Assembly (NCBI GenBank): GCA_050943315.1
Contig: JBMNOY010000020.1
Span: 1 to 33,955, forward strand
Reading direction: 5' to 3'
Origin: JBDKUD01 sp050943315
Lineage (GTDB): Bacteria; Bacillota; Syntrophomonadia; Syntrophomonadales; Syntrophomonadaceae
DNA length: 33,955 nucleotides
The position numbers and the translations under genes are program-made. Below the pieces are notes generated by a model, which was not told where the DNA came from, made no database searches, and saw only the letters and a list, made by a program, of their open reading frames with translations. Each line of letters begins with the position of its first letter. Positions within the stretch are counted from its first letter, which is position 1. Positions 8,901 through 17,092 of the stretch are shown one piece after another.

Positions 8901-11900
8901 CATCCGGATTAAGCAGAACAATGGGCATGGTGATCCGGTCGGTCAAATCGTCATTTAAGCTCTCCCCATAAGCAGGTACCCGAAAACTCAACTGTTTCCC
9001 ATCCGGTGATATAACCACATCAGTTGCTGCTGCTTCTTTTGCGCCAATAAATACCCGCGTTTTTTGCCCGGCGGTATCTACAAATCCTATGCTTTGATAA
9101 TCCTTTATTACATCGCGGTAACTGGCAGGTACATCCTGAGGACAAACTAGTTTAACAATATTGCCCCCGCTGTCAGGCCCCTGGGTAGGTTCCACACTGG
9201 TAACCAGGGGAACTATCACACTACGGGAAAAATACTCAAATGCCCTGGCTTTGGTAACCGATTTGGTATCGGGATTAATTACGGTTACATCATAGAAGCC
9301 GTTTCCGGTCCAGGGATTCTGAGATAAGTCAGGCACTTCAAAGACCAGTTTATCGGAAGTGCCAGTGGCTCCTTCCAGAGGGTCGGTAATAAACACCCGG
9401 TTGCCAGTAATCTGATCATACTGCCCTATTTTTTTTATAAGGTAAGGAGTATAAGCGGTCAGGCTAAGTACTGTTGTGTTACCATCCACCAACTGCAATT
9501 TCCCGTTTACGTCTTGTTTGACTGTATAAGTTTTGCCGTTTAAAACAGCGCCAAAACTTTTAGTGTCCTGATTATAAATAATTTCGTATTTAGTCCTTTG
9601 AATAGAATCACCTATTATCTGCCGGCCTTCAATAGCATATTGATTTTTAATATTTCGGGAAATCCGATAAAATTTTTTATTAGTCTCGTCAAAAAGTATG
9701 GTACCATTAAAACCTTTACCTAATTCTATTTGCCCGTAATCCCGGTAAACAAATATATTTTCTTCGATATCCCGGCGCCCGGGATCATCAGCAAAAGGTG
9801 TCAGCTGGATACGGTTGTTTACCAGGTTATATTCGTTAATATCATGGCCGTTCATAAGGATACGCGTGCCAATCAGCCGGTAAATCAAATATTGATCAAT
9901 ATCTGCAATGGAATCCACTACTATTGTCGGGTCAGGCGGCAAGAACGCATCTCCGGTTACGGTTACCATAGTACCGGTGGTCCCTTTAGGAGGTTGTACA
10001 GATATAATCTTGGGATCGGTATAGGTAGTAGTATAGGTAAACGGATAGGTGGCGATACCACCGCCCGGATTTTGTAACAGCAGCAAGGTCTCTCCTTCTC
10101 TGCCGGCCGGCGCGGTAAACTGAATAGACTTATTATCGCTGGAAATGGTCAGGTTAGTTACTTGCTTACCGCCAATATATACTGATGCTCCGGTACGCAG
10201 GTTGCTTCCATTAATAAGTACATTTACTCCTCCCTGAACTGGTACTAAATTGGGAGTAACGCTGGCTATGATGGGGAAGTCATTTTCATTTATCAGCTCA
10301 AAAATCACCTTTTCGGCAAAAGAAAAAGGCGCAGAAAAATTGGCACTGTGGCGTATTGGGTTAGTAATTACCACTTCACGATTATTTCGGTCCCTAATCG
10401 GCATACCTTGCGGGCCTGTTTTTATGCGTATCAATATGGTATCACCAACCTGGTTGTTGTCGGTACCATCGACGGTTATATCACCTTTTAACACCTCGAA
10501 ACTTAAGGGCTTATAGTCTTCTGCTGCCTTTTCTTGGTTATTGTTAATTACTACTCCGCCAATTTTGACCTGGGGGTAATTTATCTGCTCCACACCATTG
10601 GTATCCGTATAGCGGGTTACTAAAAAATTATTCCCCTTAATGACAATCTGCAGTTCATTAATACTGGAATTTATACAGTATGTACCTGCCGGCTGCTGTT
10701 GAATGGGAATAATTCCTGGTATAACCTGGCTTACCTCGGGTTTCTCCGAAGATGCCAGATAAGTGAAGTAATAGGGCTTGCCATTGGCATCAGCCCAGAC
10801 AACTTCCTTAACCATAGTGCTGTTAAATCCCCCGCTTATGGATGTTTCCATAAGCACGATGACCGGGTGAACTTGGGCCTTCTCGGTATAAAATGAGGGT
10901 GTTTTTACCTTAATGGTGTTCAAAATACTTTCATTTTTAGGGTCAAATACAAAGTCTTCAAATGGTAACTGCTGGCCAATAAAAACTTTGTAGGTCCTCT
11001 TCACTTTTACATTTTCATATTTGCTACTTCCTATGGTAAGGGTTCCGGTACCGTAATCTATGCATGCTATCTGAATTCCCGTAGAAGGGTCTTTTTCGAT
11101 ACTTAATTCCGGTGTATGCGTTGAATCAAATCCCGGCAGATTTAGGCTGGCCAAATAATACCCGTTAATGGCTACCTGGGTATCAGTTTGAGATGGTGTA
11201 GAAGTAGGTTCGACATTGGAGATTTTCGGTTGTTGGCTCACTTCAATAACCGTATACTGCTGGCCGGGAAGTATATACCGGGCAATAATTCCTGCACTTT
11301 GGGAGTTCGGATTAGTAAAGACTATATAATATGGTCCCGGAGAAATCTCGGGGACAGTTACGGTGATAACATCATTCTTAACCGGGTCGGTAACTAAATC
11401 GAAGTTTTTCGCCCGGTTGGCCTCAATATACAGGCTGGTTTTATTTAAGTCACGGATGAAATAAATATCACATTCCTGAAGGTTAGCCCTTTCAAACTGA
11501 ATTTCGCTTCCGGGTTCTCCCATGGTCGGGAACATAGTAATTCCGGTCAGGTCTAATTCGCCTACTATTGTAACGGCTCGTTTATAAACAAAAATATTTT
11601 GCAGGGTATAACTATTTGCCCCATCAGTAATGGTAACCGTTCTGGTTATGGTTATATCCTGAACCCCCTGTGCAAATGAAGAGGTGCCACTCGGAACCAA
11701 CCTGATTTGGTTATCGGCTATTTTTTCTGCCGTGGCCTTTACCATTCCTACCTGAATGGAGTAGCTGCTATCTAAAATAGTTTTTAAATTATTGGGACCG
11801 TTTACTATAATCCCTTCATTAACTCCTACCTGCGGAGTCTCAATAGAGGTTATTTCCGGAATATCATTTTCGTTGATTCCTTTATATTGAACCTGAGCTG

Positions 11901-12234
11901 GAGCACCAGTACCGGCAATTGTCCCTGACAACAGCACCTGGGAAATATCCCAGCTTTTATCCAGAACTGCCTGAACAATATTGTTGCCATAAAGCTGCAG
12001 CGAACCAACGTTGCGGAAGCCTTCATTTATATTAACGTCCATCTTTTTGTCAATATAGTTACCTATTCTGCTATCTTCGATAGTAATAACTTTCGAAGTC
12101 CTGATAAAGCCTTCATAGATATTACGAATGGTGACAGTATCGGTTGCAGCAGCTGGTGACATGCCCTGCGGCATAATACCCAGAAAAATAAACAGGAGTA
12201 TCAGCAACAACTTATATTTTAAGACTACTTTCAT
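5938..12234 (-). CDS. Giant secreted IPT/TIG-repeat protein with a fibronectin type III domain
   Basis: A 2098-residue surface protein, likely an adhesin or scaffold. I chose the ATG preceded by AAAGGAG (10 nt), which gives a compact signal peptide cleaved near PAAA; a TTG 33 bases upstream has a poor site. The body is a string of about eleven or twelve IPT/TIG immunoglobulin-like repeats, each starting with a pattern like P-x-I-x-S-I-x-P-x-x-G-P-x-x-G-G and continuing to G-x-x-F or G-x-x-L; examples are ISPQQGPAKGGY, ISPPTGRKQGGY and ITPNRGPVDGGT. A fibronectin type III domain follows at 1799-1890 (INWTAISGATEYEVYV, LRPNTRYKF). The last 208 residues are a different beta-rich domain ending in LGRYVIL. 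No SLH domain or LPXTG motif is present, so how it is held on the cell is unknown. Only 5 bases separate it from the next gene. Confidence 0.93.
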   Translation of the reverse strand: MKVVLKYKLLLILLFIFLGIMPQGMSPAAATDTVTIRNIYEGFIRTSKVITIEDSRIGNYIDKKMDVNINEGFRNVGSLQLYGNNIVQAVLDKSWDISQVLLSGTIAGTGAPAQVQYKGINENDIPEITSIETPQVGVNEGIIVNGPNNLKTILDSSYSIQVGMVKATAEKIADNQIRLVPSGTSSFAQGVQDITITRTVTITDGANSYTLQNIFVYKRAVTIVGELDLTGITMFPTMGEPGSEIQFERANLQECDIYFIRDLNKTSLYIEANRAKNFDLVTDPVKNDVITVTVPEISPGPYYIVFTNPNSQSAGIIARYILPGQQYTVIEVSQQPKISNVEPTSTPSQTDTQVAINGYYLASLNLPGFDSTHTPELSIEKDPSTGIQIACIDYGTGTLTIGSSKYENVKVKRTYKVFIGQQLPFEDFVFDPKNESILNTIKVKTPSFYTEKAQVHPVIVLMETSISGGFNSTMVKEVVWADANGKPYYFTYLASSEKPEVSQVIPGIIPIQQQPAGTYCINSSINELQIVIKGNNFLVTRYTDTNGVEQINYPQVKIGGVVINNNQEKAAEDYKPLSFEVLKGDITVDGTDNNQVGDTILIRIKTGPQGMPIRDRNNREVVITNPIRHSANFSAPFSFAEKVIFELINENDFPIIASVTPNLVPVQGGVNVLINGSNLRTGASVYIGGKQVTNLTISSDNKSIQFTAPAGREGETLLLLQNPGGGIATYPFTYTTTYTDPKIISVQPPKGTTGTMVTVTGDAFLPPDPTIVVDSIADIDQYLIYRLIGTRILMNGHDINEYNLVNNRIQLTPFADDPGRRDIEENIFVYRDYGQIELGKGFNGTILFDETNKKFYRISRNIKNQYAIEGRQIIGDSIQRTKYEIIYNQDTKSFGAVLNGKTYTVKQDVNGKLQLVDGNTTVLSLTAYTPYLIKKIGQYDQITGNRVFITDPLEGATGTSDKLVFEVPDLSQNPWTGNGFYDVTVINPDTKSVTKARAFEYFSRSVIVPLVTSVEPTQGPDSGGNIVKLVCPQDVPASYRDVIKDYQSIGFVDTAGQKTRVFIGAKEAAATDVVISPDGKQLSFRVPAYGESLNDDLTDRITMPIVLLNPDGGTFSITYNQPLVTGNQVVYGYTYIKPTSNPRIVSISPQQGPAKGGYIVEIFGTDFRDFVQNGDETEKADLNQKAVSQYDPQYEYLTSPLLPSIYFGAGQAELLEYSPGYLQVLIPPGSGAVDVYVVNNDAGISNAVRFNYQLSTPKINSISPPTGRKQGGYKVEITGSGFDKNTVNLLSDENLITEKPMPTVKVGNITNSQLPRDNANAGVIVSSRATVTLAGGLTVRYNAVASELTISINDFDQEYSHTYNWDGNKVVFINTSDLQTSGGEIYPYKQLLRMEIKENRLLVDTGYAPEVLWRNSGLLEVTMPGYYTVGTVPVIVINPDGGTATTTFEYKNPDSNPKITNIKRDSQEPEEKIIDNQTVRVLRINCKAKSIISILGEDFRENARIQISTLLTISPKDITYTLPDKLTFTMPVVDESQIGKLHRVLVINEDGGLASSDQLTPPLYIQFTRGETAPQITGITPNRGPVDGGTVVQIMGNDFRAQVEGYKKALQVYWGENQADAARVKVINYKTVQAVSPAHTAGVTKVRVENPDGEITTSDITFTYISHPQVAEVVNPVDGSVITAISALGGQEIKIKGSGFMAGARVIFNPVTQLAGEDSNDVIFRVGEQQVDGLTSKVLEPYTLVSGVDGTEVKVLDAETIIVKTPAGKLDTSGIIIVNEDRGASDLFGGITYDLPDIAPPGAVVAEIVEDRYNNTDRLIKINWTAISGATEYEVYVVVDGEQEYIGSTALTTFVYDNLRPNTRYKFIVKTIGSFGASRPSAESNTVRTGSKVGAPDTDGGLDEKTQISRQGSSAVITIGTADFKKNDMVFDLTRGSLAGCKELVISIPGKVIAGRSQDINIYGPDYNLQFNPRVFQTATVIANQNKSDAGVRFTISPYSGSINLTGGNHLSTVYDLEARAFVGQSQSRIDYLTESMVWRLDFDTAKASLRRLENVTLNRFSDSANNWQAVAYGDASSSSIEGMINRLGRYVILGSRR

Positions 12235-12320
12235 TACCTTAATGCTCCTTTTGCGCAAGTTGTTCAAATGACAATTATATTCCTTACTTATATCGTAAAT
12301 TATGACTAATTATTTGAGTA

Positions 12321-12353
12321 AAAAATAAAAAAAGCCCTCAATTTGAGAGCTTT
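12321..12353 (-). terminator. Rho-independent terminator between the 331-aa gene and the giant TIG gene
   Basis: Read on minus, AGCTCTCA and TGAGGGCT pair as an 8-bp stem (one G-T pair) around an AAT loop, and seven T residues follow directly. It lies about 25 bases after the stop of the 331-aa gene, so the giant TIG gene probably has its own promoter in the short AT-rich stretch beyond; a TATAAT lies at 12274-12279 on minus, without a good -35. Confidence 0.85.
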
Positions 12354-12375
12354 TGCCCGCCCAATATTTAGTTTT

Positions 12376-13371
12376 TTATTTTTCTACAACTATAAAAATT
12401 CCGGGTTGGGTGTTATATACCAGCACCCTTTGATTTATTCGATCAACGCTAAAGACCTGTGGCAGCCATTTTCTTAATGTTTGGTCATACCTTAACACCT
12501 TAAGGTTGCTTCCTTCACTCTGCCGGTATGGTATCTGTACCTCCACCCTATCAGTCTGAAAATTAACGCCCTCTACGGCAATAAAATCAGACTTCAGGTT
12601 TTCATGGACCAGTTTGCTTTTTAAGGCATATGCCTGTACCGGCGGGATGCGGCCTAACCTAAGCTCAACCTGATTATTGCTGTTGCGCGAGTCCAGCCTT
12701 ACCCCATACAGAGTAATATCAGCCCATTTGGACAAGGTACGCAACTCACCCAGGTGATCATTCCTGTCACCCTTGAATTTAATGATTCTCTCCCGCACAT
12801 CTTCGCCCATAAGGTCATCCAGATTTATCTCCAGATAAGTGCGGTCAGTATACTTCTGGCTTAAAACTAAGGTACTGGTACTGGTCTCGGTATTTGACCG
12901 TACCTCCCCCAGGCGGCCGTCATATCCAAAGTTGGTGCCTTCCTCGGGTTTAGGCTGGGCAGCCGCCGCTATTACACTAAACTGTCCCTTAACAATCTCT
13001 TTATTAGTATCGGTGTTTATTACCATCACACTGTACAGCCCCGGTTCCAGCCTGCGGCTGCGCAGCGGCAGGTATACCAGAATATACTGGTGGCCTTCCT
13101 GGTCAAAAAACAGGTCGCCGTGCCGATCGCTAATCTCCACATCACTGGCATACCTGGTTTTATCGCCCACAAATTTAACTCTAAGGTTATCATGGGCCTG
13201 ACACTGGGCATAGATTATTAGCGGTGTATCCGGGTCATAGTTTTCCCCCACACTGCCCAGGGACAACTCTGACCTTGCTTGTACCGGTATTGCCGGCCAG
13301 GTTATTAAACTAAGGGCTATGCTGATAACTATGAAAATACCGGCAATACGATAATTCCTTACAGCAGGCAT
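12376..13371 (-). CDS. Exported protein of unknown function in the surface cluster
   Basis: A 331-residue secreted protein that I do not recognise. The ATG follows AAAGGAG with good spacing. Residues 9-32 form a signal peptide, probable cleavage after VQA. Residues 35-135 look like an Ig-like or TIG-like beta domain (SLGSVGENYDPDTPLIIYAQC at the start, LEPGLYSVMVI near its end). Residues 165-330 form a second beta-rich part whose end (VLRYDQTLRKWLP, then PGIFIVVE) resembles the closing strand pattern seen at the end of the giant TIG protein and in many SLH-associated surface proteins. No anchor is visible. The gene follows a structured leader downstream of the HD-GYP gene and ends at a strong terminator. 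A structural envelope role is the likeliest guess. Confidence 0.82.
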   Translation of the reverse strand: MPAVRNYRIAGIFIVISIALSLITWPAIPVQARSELSLGSVGENYDPDTPLIIYAQCQAHDNLRVKFVGDKTRYASDVEISDRHGDLFFDQEGHQYILVYLPLRSRRLEPGLYSVMVINTDTNKEIVKGQFSVIAAAAQPKPEEGTNFGYDGRLGEVRSNTETSTSTLVLSQKYTDRTYLEINLDDLMGEDVRERIIKFKGDRNDHLGELRTLSKWADITLYGVRLDSRNSNNQVELRLGRIPPVQAYALKSKLVHENLKSDFIAVEGVNFQTDRVEVQIPYRQSEGSNLKVLRYDQTLRKWLPQVFSVDRINQRVLVYNTQPGIFIVVEK

Positions 13372-13456
13372 AAGTATCTCCTTTAATAAAGATTGATTCC
13401 ACTGTCAAGCTTTAATAACTGCTTGTTTGAATGCGTAAATATATAGGAAGCCCGGC

Positions 13457-13500
13457 ACCCTTTTTCCACGCGGCTAGCCGTTGGGGTTGCCGCATGGGTC
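13457..13500 (-). promoter_or_regulatory. Candidate structured leader RNA (possible H-type pseudoknot)
   Basis: Read on minus, CCATGCGGC (13497-13489) and GCCGCGTGG (13474-13466) form a 9-bp stem with one G-T pair and a 14-nt loop holding CCCC. A run of five A follows, then GGGT, which could pair with the loop to make a pseudoknot with an A-rich crossing strand. It begins 4 bases after the HD-GYP stop and lies about 85 bases before the start of the 331-aa gene. No T-run follows, so it is not a normal terminator. I could not match it to a known riboswitch class. Confidence 0.35.
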
Positions 13501-13503
13501 AAA

Positions 13504-14703
13504 CTAATCTTGAGTTCTTGGTGCAGGAACTTCTTTAATATAATTATCGTCGGAAAGAGTTACTTCTTTAACTTCCTCTTCAACCTCTTCCAGGGCTACC
13601 ACCACCAGCGGGTCTAACAGGGTGCCGGTGGCTTTTTTTATTACCTCCACTGCCTGATGAGGCAGCAGTCTCTCTTCCTCCGGGCATAACCGGGTAAGGG
13701 CATCATAGAAATCAGCAACGGCAATTATTCGGGCCGGCAGGGGAATGTCATTTTTCGACCGGCCGGTAGGAAAACCGCTCCCATTATAACGTTCATGATG
13801 ATAACGGATGTTTTCCTTAATAGGAGTAAAGAATTCATCAGCGGGAAAAATATCAGCTCCCCAAACCGGATGTCCATCAAATTCCGGTTCTTCCTCTTCA
13901 GCGGTGGTTGCCGGGATTACTATCTTGCCAATATCATGCAAGAGGGCACTATACTCCAGTTCCTGCAACTCTTGCCCCGACAGCCCCAGTTTTTGCCCCA
14001 GGAGAACGGAAATAGCCGCCACCCGGGCAGCATGACCGGTAAAACCCTCTTGGCGTTGCTCAATAGCTCCGGTTATCGATTTAATAGTAGTTTTAAACAC
14101 CTCTCGCTGTTCCTGCTGGTAAAACAACCCGGTAAGAATCGGTACCGCCATTTCACACAGTTTTTCTGCCATTTGCTGGTCATAGCAGCTGAAATCCTGG
14201 TTGTTTTTTTTGTTACCCAGGCAGAGAATACCGGTAATCTGGTCCGAATCCATCAGGGGAACCGCCAGCAGAGAATCTAATTTTGTATCTGGTAATGGAG
14301 GTATGGTATGTTTTTCTTTACTATTGATAATCAAAGGCCGGCGGTTTTGCATTATCCAGCCGCTAATTTCCGGGGCCCATGAGTCTTGGCCACCCCCCTG
14401 GGGAATTAGATAAGTTTTGTGGTAGGAGGCCTCGGTTACCAGTGCAGCTGTGCGGCCGAGCTCGTCCATCACCTGGGTTACAGAATTTTGCTCACCCATG
14501 CGCCGGCATCCCTTGAGCAGCAATCCGAAATTCTCCAGCTGTTCTTTCCTTTTTTGATTTAAAACTACATAATAGGTCAACCCTATACCTGCCAATACCA
14601 GTAAGAGCGACATTATCCACGCCGGCACCGGCACATTGGCCGCCAGGGATGCTGCCAGAGCAGTAGCTACCAGTCCTATCATCACCTGCTGCTGAGTTGT
14701 CAT
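13504..14703 (-). CDS. Membrane GAF-HD-GYP protein, probable c-di-GMP phosphodiesterase
   Basis: HD-GYP enzymes hydrolyse cyclic di-GMP. This 399-residue protein has two hydrophobic segments (about 6-22 and 28-47), a GAF-like sensor domain (about 70-195) and an HD-GYP domain (about 205-370). Metal-binding residues are visible: His224 in GHAARVA, HDIGK at 256-260, His278, HH at 302-303, and Asp331 in ADFYDAL. The GYP signature reads GSGFP at 308-312, with Phe for Tyr, and an unusual acidic run (EEEEPEFD) lies between the HD motif and His278. The core ligands are kept, so activity is plausible but not certain. The C-terminus is also acidic. A GGGGTGGGG stretch precedes the ATG. It follows the VOC gene by 29 bases. 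Confidence 0.9.
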   Translation of the reverse strand: MTTQQQVMIGLVATALAASLAANVPVPAWIMSLLLVLAGIGLTYYVVLNQKRKEQLENFGLLLKGCRRMGEQNSVTQVMDELGRTAALVTEASYHKTYLIPQGGGQDSWAPEISGWIMQNRRPLIINSKEKHTIPPLPDTKLDSLLAVPLMDSDQITGILCLGNKKNNQDFSCYDQQMAEKLCEMAVPILTGLFYQQEQREVFKTTIKSITGAIEQRQEGFTGHAARVAAISVLLGQKLGLSGQELQELEYSALLHDIGKIVIPATTAEEEEPEFDGHPVWGADIFPADEFFTPIKENIRYHHERYNGSGFPTGRSKNDIPLPARIIAVADFYDALTRLCPEEERLLPHQAVEVIKKATGTLLDPLVVVALEEVEEEVKEVTLSDDNYIKEVPAPRTQD

Positions 14704-14732
14704 GTTACCCCACCCCCATACTTAATTACCAA

Positions 14733-15101
14733 TTACGGTTCCTGGACCAGTTCTATTCTTTCCCCGTCAGGCCCGGCCAGGAAAATAATTTTCTTGCCGT
14801 TCAGAACTTCCCGGGGAGCTTCTGCCAACAGTTCCACTCCCATTTCTTTTAAGCGGGCTATTTCTTTATCGATATCTTTAACCTCTACTGCTATGTGGTC
14901 CAGGGGACCTGGTAAACGCGGTGTGGTTTCCCCCGCCAGATACTGTATTAACTCAATTGACTGACCTTTGAAATCCAGAAAAACGAATTTCATTTTTTCG
15001 TCCTGATATTCGCCGGATTTTTCGCAACCTAGTACCCGGGTATAGAAAGAGCTTGATTTTTCACAATCCTTGACTACCATGCCGATGTGTGTCAGTTGCA
15101 T
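14733..15101 (-). CDS. VOC (glyoxalase/bleomycin-resistance fold) protein, glyoxalase I- or methylmalonyl-CoA epimerase-like
   Basis: A 122-residue single-domain vicinal-oxygen-chelate protein. I chose the ATG that gives MQLTHIG, the usual family start; the longer reading overlaps the upstream deacetylase and adds an unlike tail. The ribosome site AGGAG sits 11 bases upstream, inside the end of the neighbour. Four metal ligands expected in glyoxalase I and epimerases are present: His5, Glu50, His69 and Glu117. The order (THIGMVVKD, then IELIQY, DHIAVEV, DGERIELVQ) fits both enzymes, so the substrate cannot be fixed from sequence. Nothing in the neighbouring deacetylase and HD-GYP genes points to a specific pathway. 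Confidence 0.88.
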   Translation of the reverse strand: MQLTHIGMVVKDCEKSSSFYTRVLGCEKSGEYQDEKMKFVFLDFKGQSIELIQYLAGETTPRLPGPLDHIAVEVKDIDKEIARLKEMGVELLAEAPREVLNGKKIIFLAGPDGERIELVQEP

Positions 15102-15108
15102 TTTAACA

Positions 15109-15879
15109 TCAACTCCTAATTGCTTTTTGACTGGCAATGAGCTCACTCAAGGTTACGAACTGGTAACCTTTCTGCTTATAACCTTTTATAACCAGGGGTA
15201 AAGCCTTAAGCGTTCGGGTTCGGTCCAACCTTCCGTCATGGGCCAGCAAAATGGTTCCCGGCCGGGCCGCTTTGATAACCCTTTTCGCCATAGCCGCAAC
15301 AGTTTTAGATTTGTAATGTTCCAGCCCGATTGTCCATAGTACCGTGGTATATCCATGTGCTTCAGCAACTTTCAGGGTAGAATTTTTAAATAATCGCTTG
15401 GGGGGACGAAAATAAACCGGCCTTTTTTGAGTCAATTCGGTAATAATTCCTTGGGCCCTTAAAATTTCCCATTCTGTATCTAATTCATCACCTGCAGCCA
15501 GATTAGGGTGACTGTACGTGTGGTTTTCTATCTCATGACCTGCGGCGATTTGCCTTTTTATAATGTCCGTGTGCACCTGGGCATTTTCACCCACCACAAA
15601 AAAAGTGGCCTGGATATTATTCTTCTCAAGGATATCCAGAACCTCCGGGGTAAACCGCGGGTCTGGTCCATCATCAAAAGTTAACGCCACCAGTTTCTTT
15701 CCGCCGGTATCGATTCGGGTAATAACCTTATGGTTAAAACCGGAACTCAGGGCAAACAGCGATTTTTCAACTTCGGCCTGTTCCATGTGCCATCGATAAG
15801 CGAACAGGTATAAGGCACAAACCAGCACCATTGCCAGAGAGCCAATAACTATTAATCTCATCGTCCGGACTTCAGGCAT
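15109..15879 (-). CDS. Membrane-anchored polysaccharide deacetylase (NodB domain)
   Basis: Removes acetyl groups from a cell-wall or surface polysaccharide, probably peptidoglycan or a spore-cortex-like polymer, outside the membrane. The N-terminus carries one hydrophobic anchor (about residues 8-27). The NodB domain covers the rest: TFDDGPD with the catalytic Asp pair, then HTYSHPN with the two metal histidines, a YFRPP arginine loop, and ILLAHDG near the end, all intact. I chose the ATG preceded by GGGGTGG; a GTG 9 bases upstream would add three residues and is also possible. The gene begins within 20 bases of the aminopeptidase stop, so they are probably cotranscribed. Confidence 0.9.
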   Translation of the reverse strand: MPEVRTMRLIVIGSLAMVLVCALYLFAYRWHMEQAEVEKSLFALSSGFNHKVITRIDTGGKKLVALTFDDGPDPRFTPEVLDILEKNNIQATFFVVGENAQVHTDIIKRQIAAGHEIENHTYSHPNLAAGDELDTEWEILRAQGIITELTQKRPVYFRPPKRLFKNSTLKVAEAHGYTTVLWTIGLEHYKSKTVAAMAKRVIKAARPGTILLAHDGRLDRTRTLKALPLVIKGYKQKGYQFVTLSELIASQKAIRS

Positions 15880-15897
15880 TTTGGCCACCCCGGCAGC

Positions 15898-17013
15898 CTA
15901 CTTCAGTTGATCCGGGTTTAATCCGGCTAATTCTGGCAGAGTGAACAAGCCCTGGCGACGCACCAGAACATCATCAAAATAAATGTCCCCGCCGCCATAT
16001 TCAGGTGTTTGAATATACACCAGGTCCCAGTGAATAGACGAGTTGTTGCCATTAGAAGCCTCTTCATAGCAATTTCCCGGGGTAAAATGAATAGAACCAG
16101 ATATTTTTTCATCAAACAGAGTATCTTTTATCGGGGTAGTAATATAAGGATTTACCCCCAGTGCAAATTCTCCTATATATCGCGCACCAGCATCAGTATC
16201 TAATATACGGTTCAGCTTCTCGCTGTTGTTAGCTGAGGCGTTGACGATTTTACCGTCCTTAAACTCCAGCCGGATATTCTCGTAAGTTGTCCCCTGGTAC
16301 ACCGCCGGGGTATTATAACTTATATAACCATTAACCGAATCCTTTACCGGAGCAGTAAAAATCTCTCCGTCGGGAATATTGCGATGGCCGTCACATTTAC
16401 GGGCGGCTATATTACGGATAGAAAAAGTCAAATCAGTTTCCGGTCCGGTAATTCTAACCTTATCAGTACGGTTCATTAATTCCAGCAAAGGGTCCATGGC
16501 CAGAGACATTTTACCATAGTCCAGATTACATACCTTAAAATAAAAGTCTTCGAAAGCCTCAGTGCTCATACCGGCCAATTGGGCCATGGCATCGGAAGGA
16601 TAGCGCAGAACTACCCATTTGGTGTGAGGAACCCTGATTTTCGAATGGACCTCACCGAAGAAAAGTTTTTGGTACATTTCCATTTTATCCGGCGGTACAT
16701 CTGAGAGTGCCGCATTATTAGCGCCGGAGCGAATACCTATATAGGCATCCATTTCTTTCATACGCAGCGCTTCATAGCTGGCCATCATCTTAATCTGCTC
16801 TTCCCCAGCCTGCATCAAAACAGCCCGGTCTACTGCCCGGTCTTTGATAGTTACAAAAGGTATTCCTCCAGCACGGTAAACCTCATCAACCAGGTCCCGT
16901 ACCAGGGGCAATTCCAGCCCAATGGTTTCAATAAGAACCTTTTCGCCAGGTTTTATAGCACACGAATAATTAACCAGATTTTTCGCCAGCTGGCTGATTC
17001 GCAGGTCAATCAT
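15898..17013 (-). CDS. M29-family (thermophilic) metallo-aminopeptidase
   Basis: Cytoplasmic exopeptidase that removes N-terminal residues using two metal ions. At 371 residues it matches the usual size of AmpS / PepS / aminopeptidase T enzymes. Expected ligands are visible: Glu217 in PDGEIFTAP, Glu282 in IGEFALG, His309 in GSIHF, and His328 with Asp330 in SIHWDLV. AGARYIGEFALGVNP is a strong family segment. There is no signal peptide. The ATG has an excellent AGGAGG site. It follows the amidohydrolase by 79 bases with no terminator seen, and is followed closely by the deacetylase gene. Confidence 0.93.
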   Translation of the reverse strand: MIDLRISQLAKNLVNYSCAIKPGEKVLIETIGLELPLVRDLVDEVYRAGGIPFVTIKDRAVDRAVLMQAGEEQIKMMASYEALRMKEMDAYIGIRSGANNAALSDVPPDKMEMYQKLFFGEVHSKIRVPHTKWVVLRYPSDAMAQLAGMSTEAFEDFYFKVCNLDYGKMSLAMDPLLELMNRTDKVRITGPETDLTFSIRNIAARKCDGHRNIPDGEIFTAPVKDSVNGYISYNTPAVYQGTTYENIRLEFKDGKIVNASANNSEKLNRILDTDAGARYIGEFALGVNPYITTPIKDTLFDEKISGSIHFTPGNCYEEASNGNNSSIHWDLVYIQTPEYGGGDIYFDDVLVRRQGLFTLPELAGLNPDQLK

Positions 17014-17092
17014 AACTGTCCTCCTGTAATTATAATGCCATGTGCGGCCTTAATCGTTCACTATAACTCATCTTAAGTGTACCCGGGGTGAG

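Noticed and set aside
13441..13500. GEMM-I (c-di-GMP-I) riboswitch on the plus strand, suggested by GCTAGCCGTTGGGGTTGCC
   Set aside because: The 5' half of the aptamer (GGGACGCAAAGCC-type core and GAAA tetraloop receptor region) is absent, and no plus-strand gene follows.
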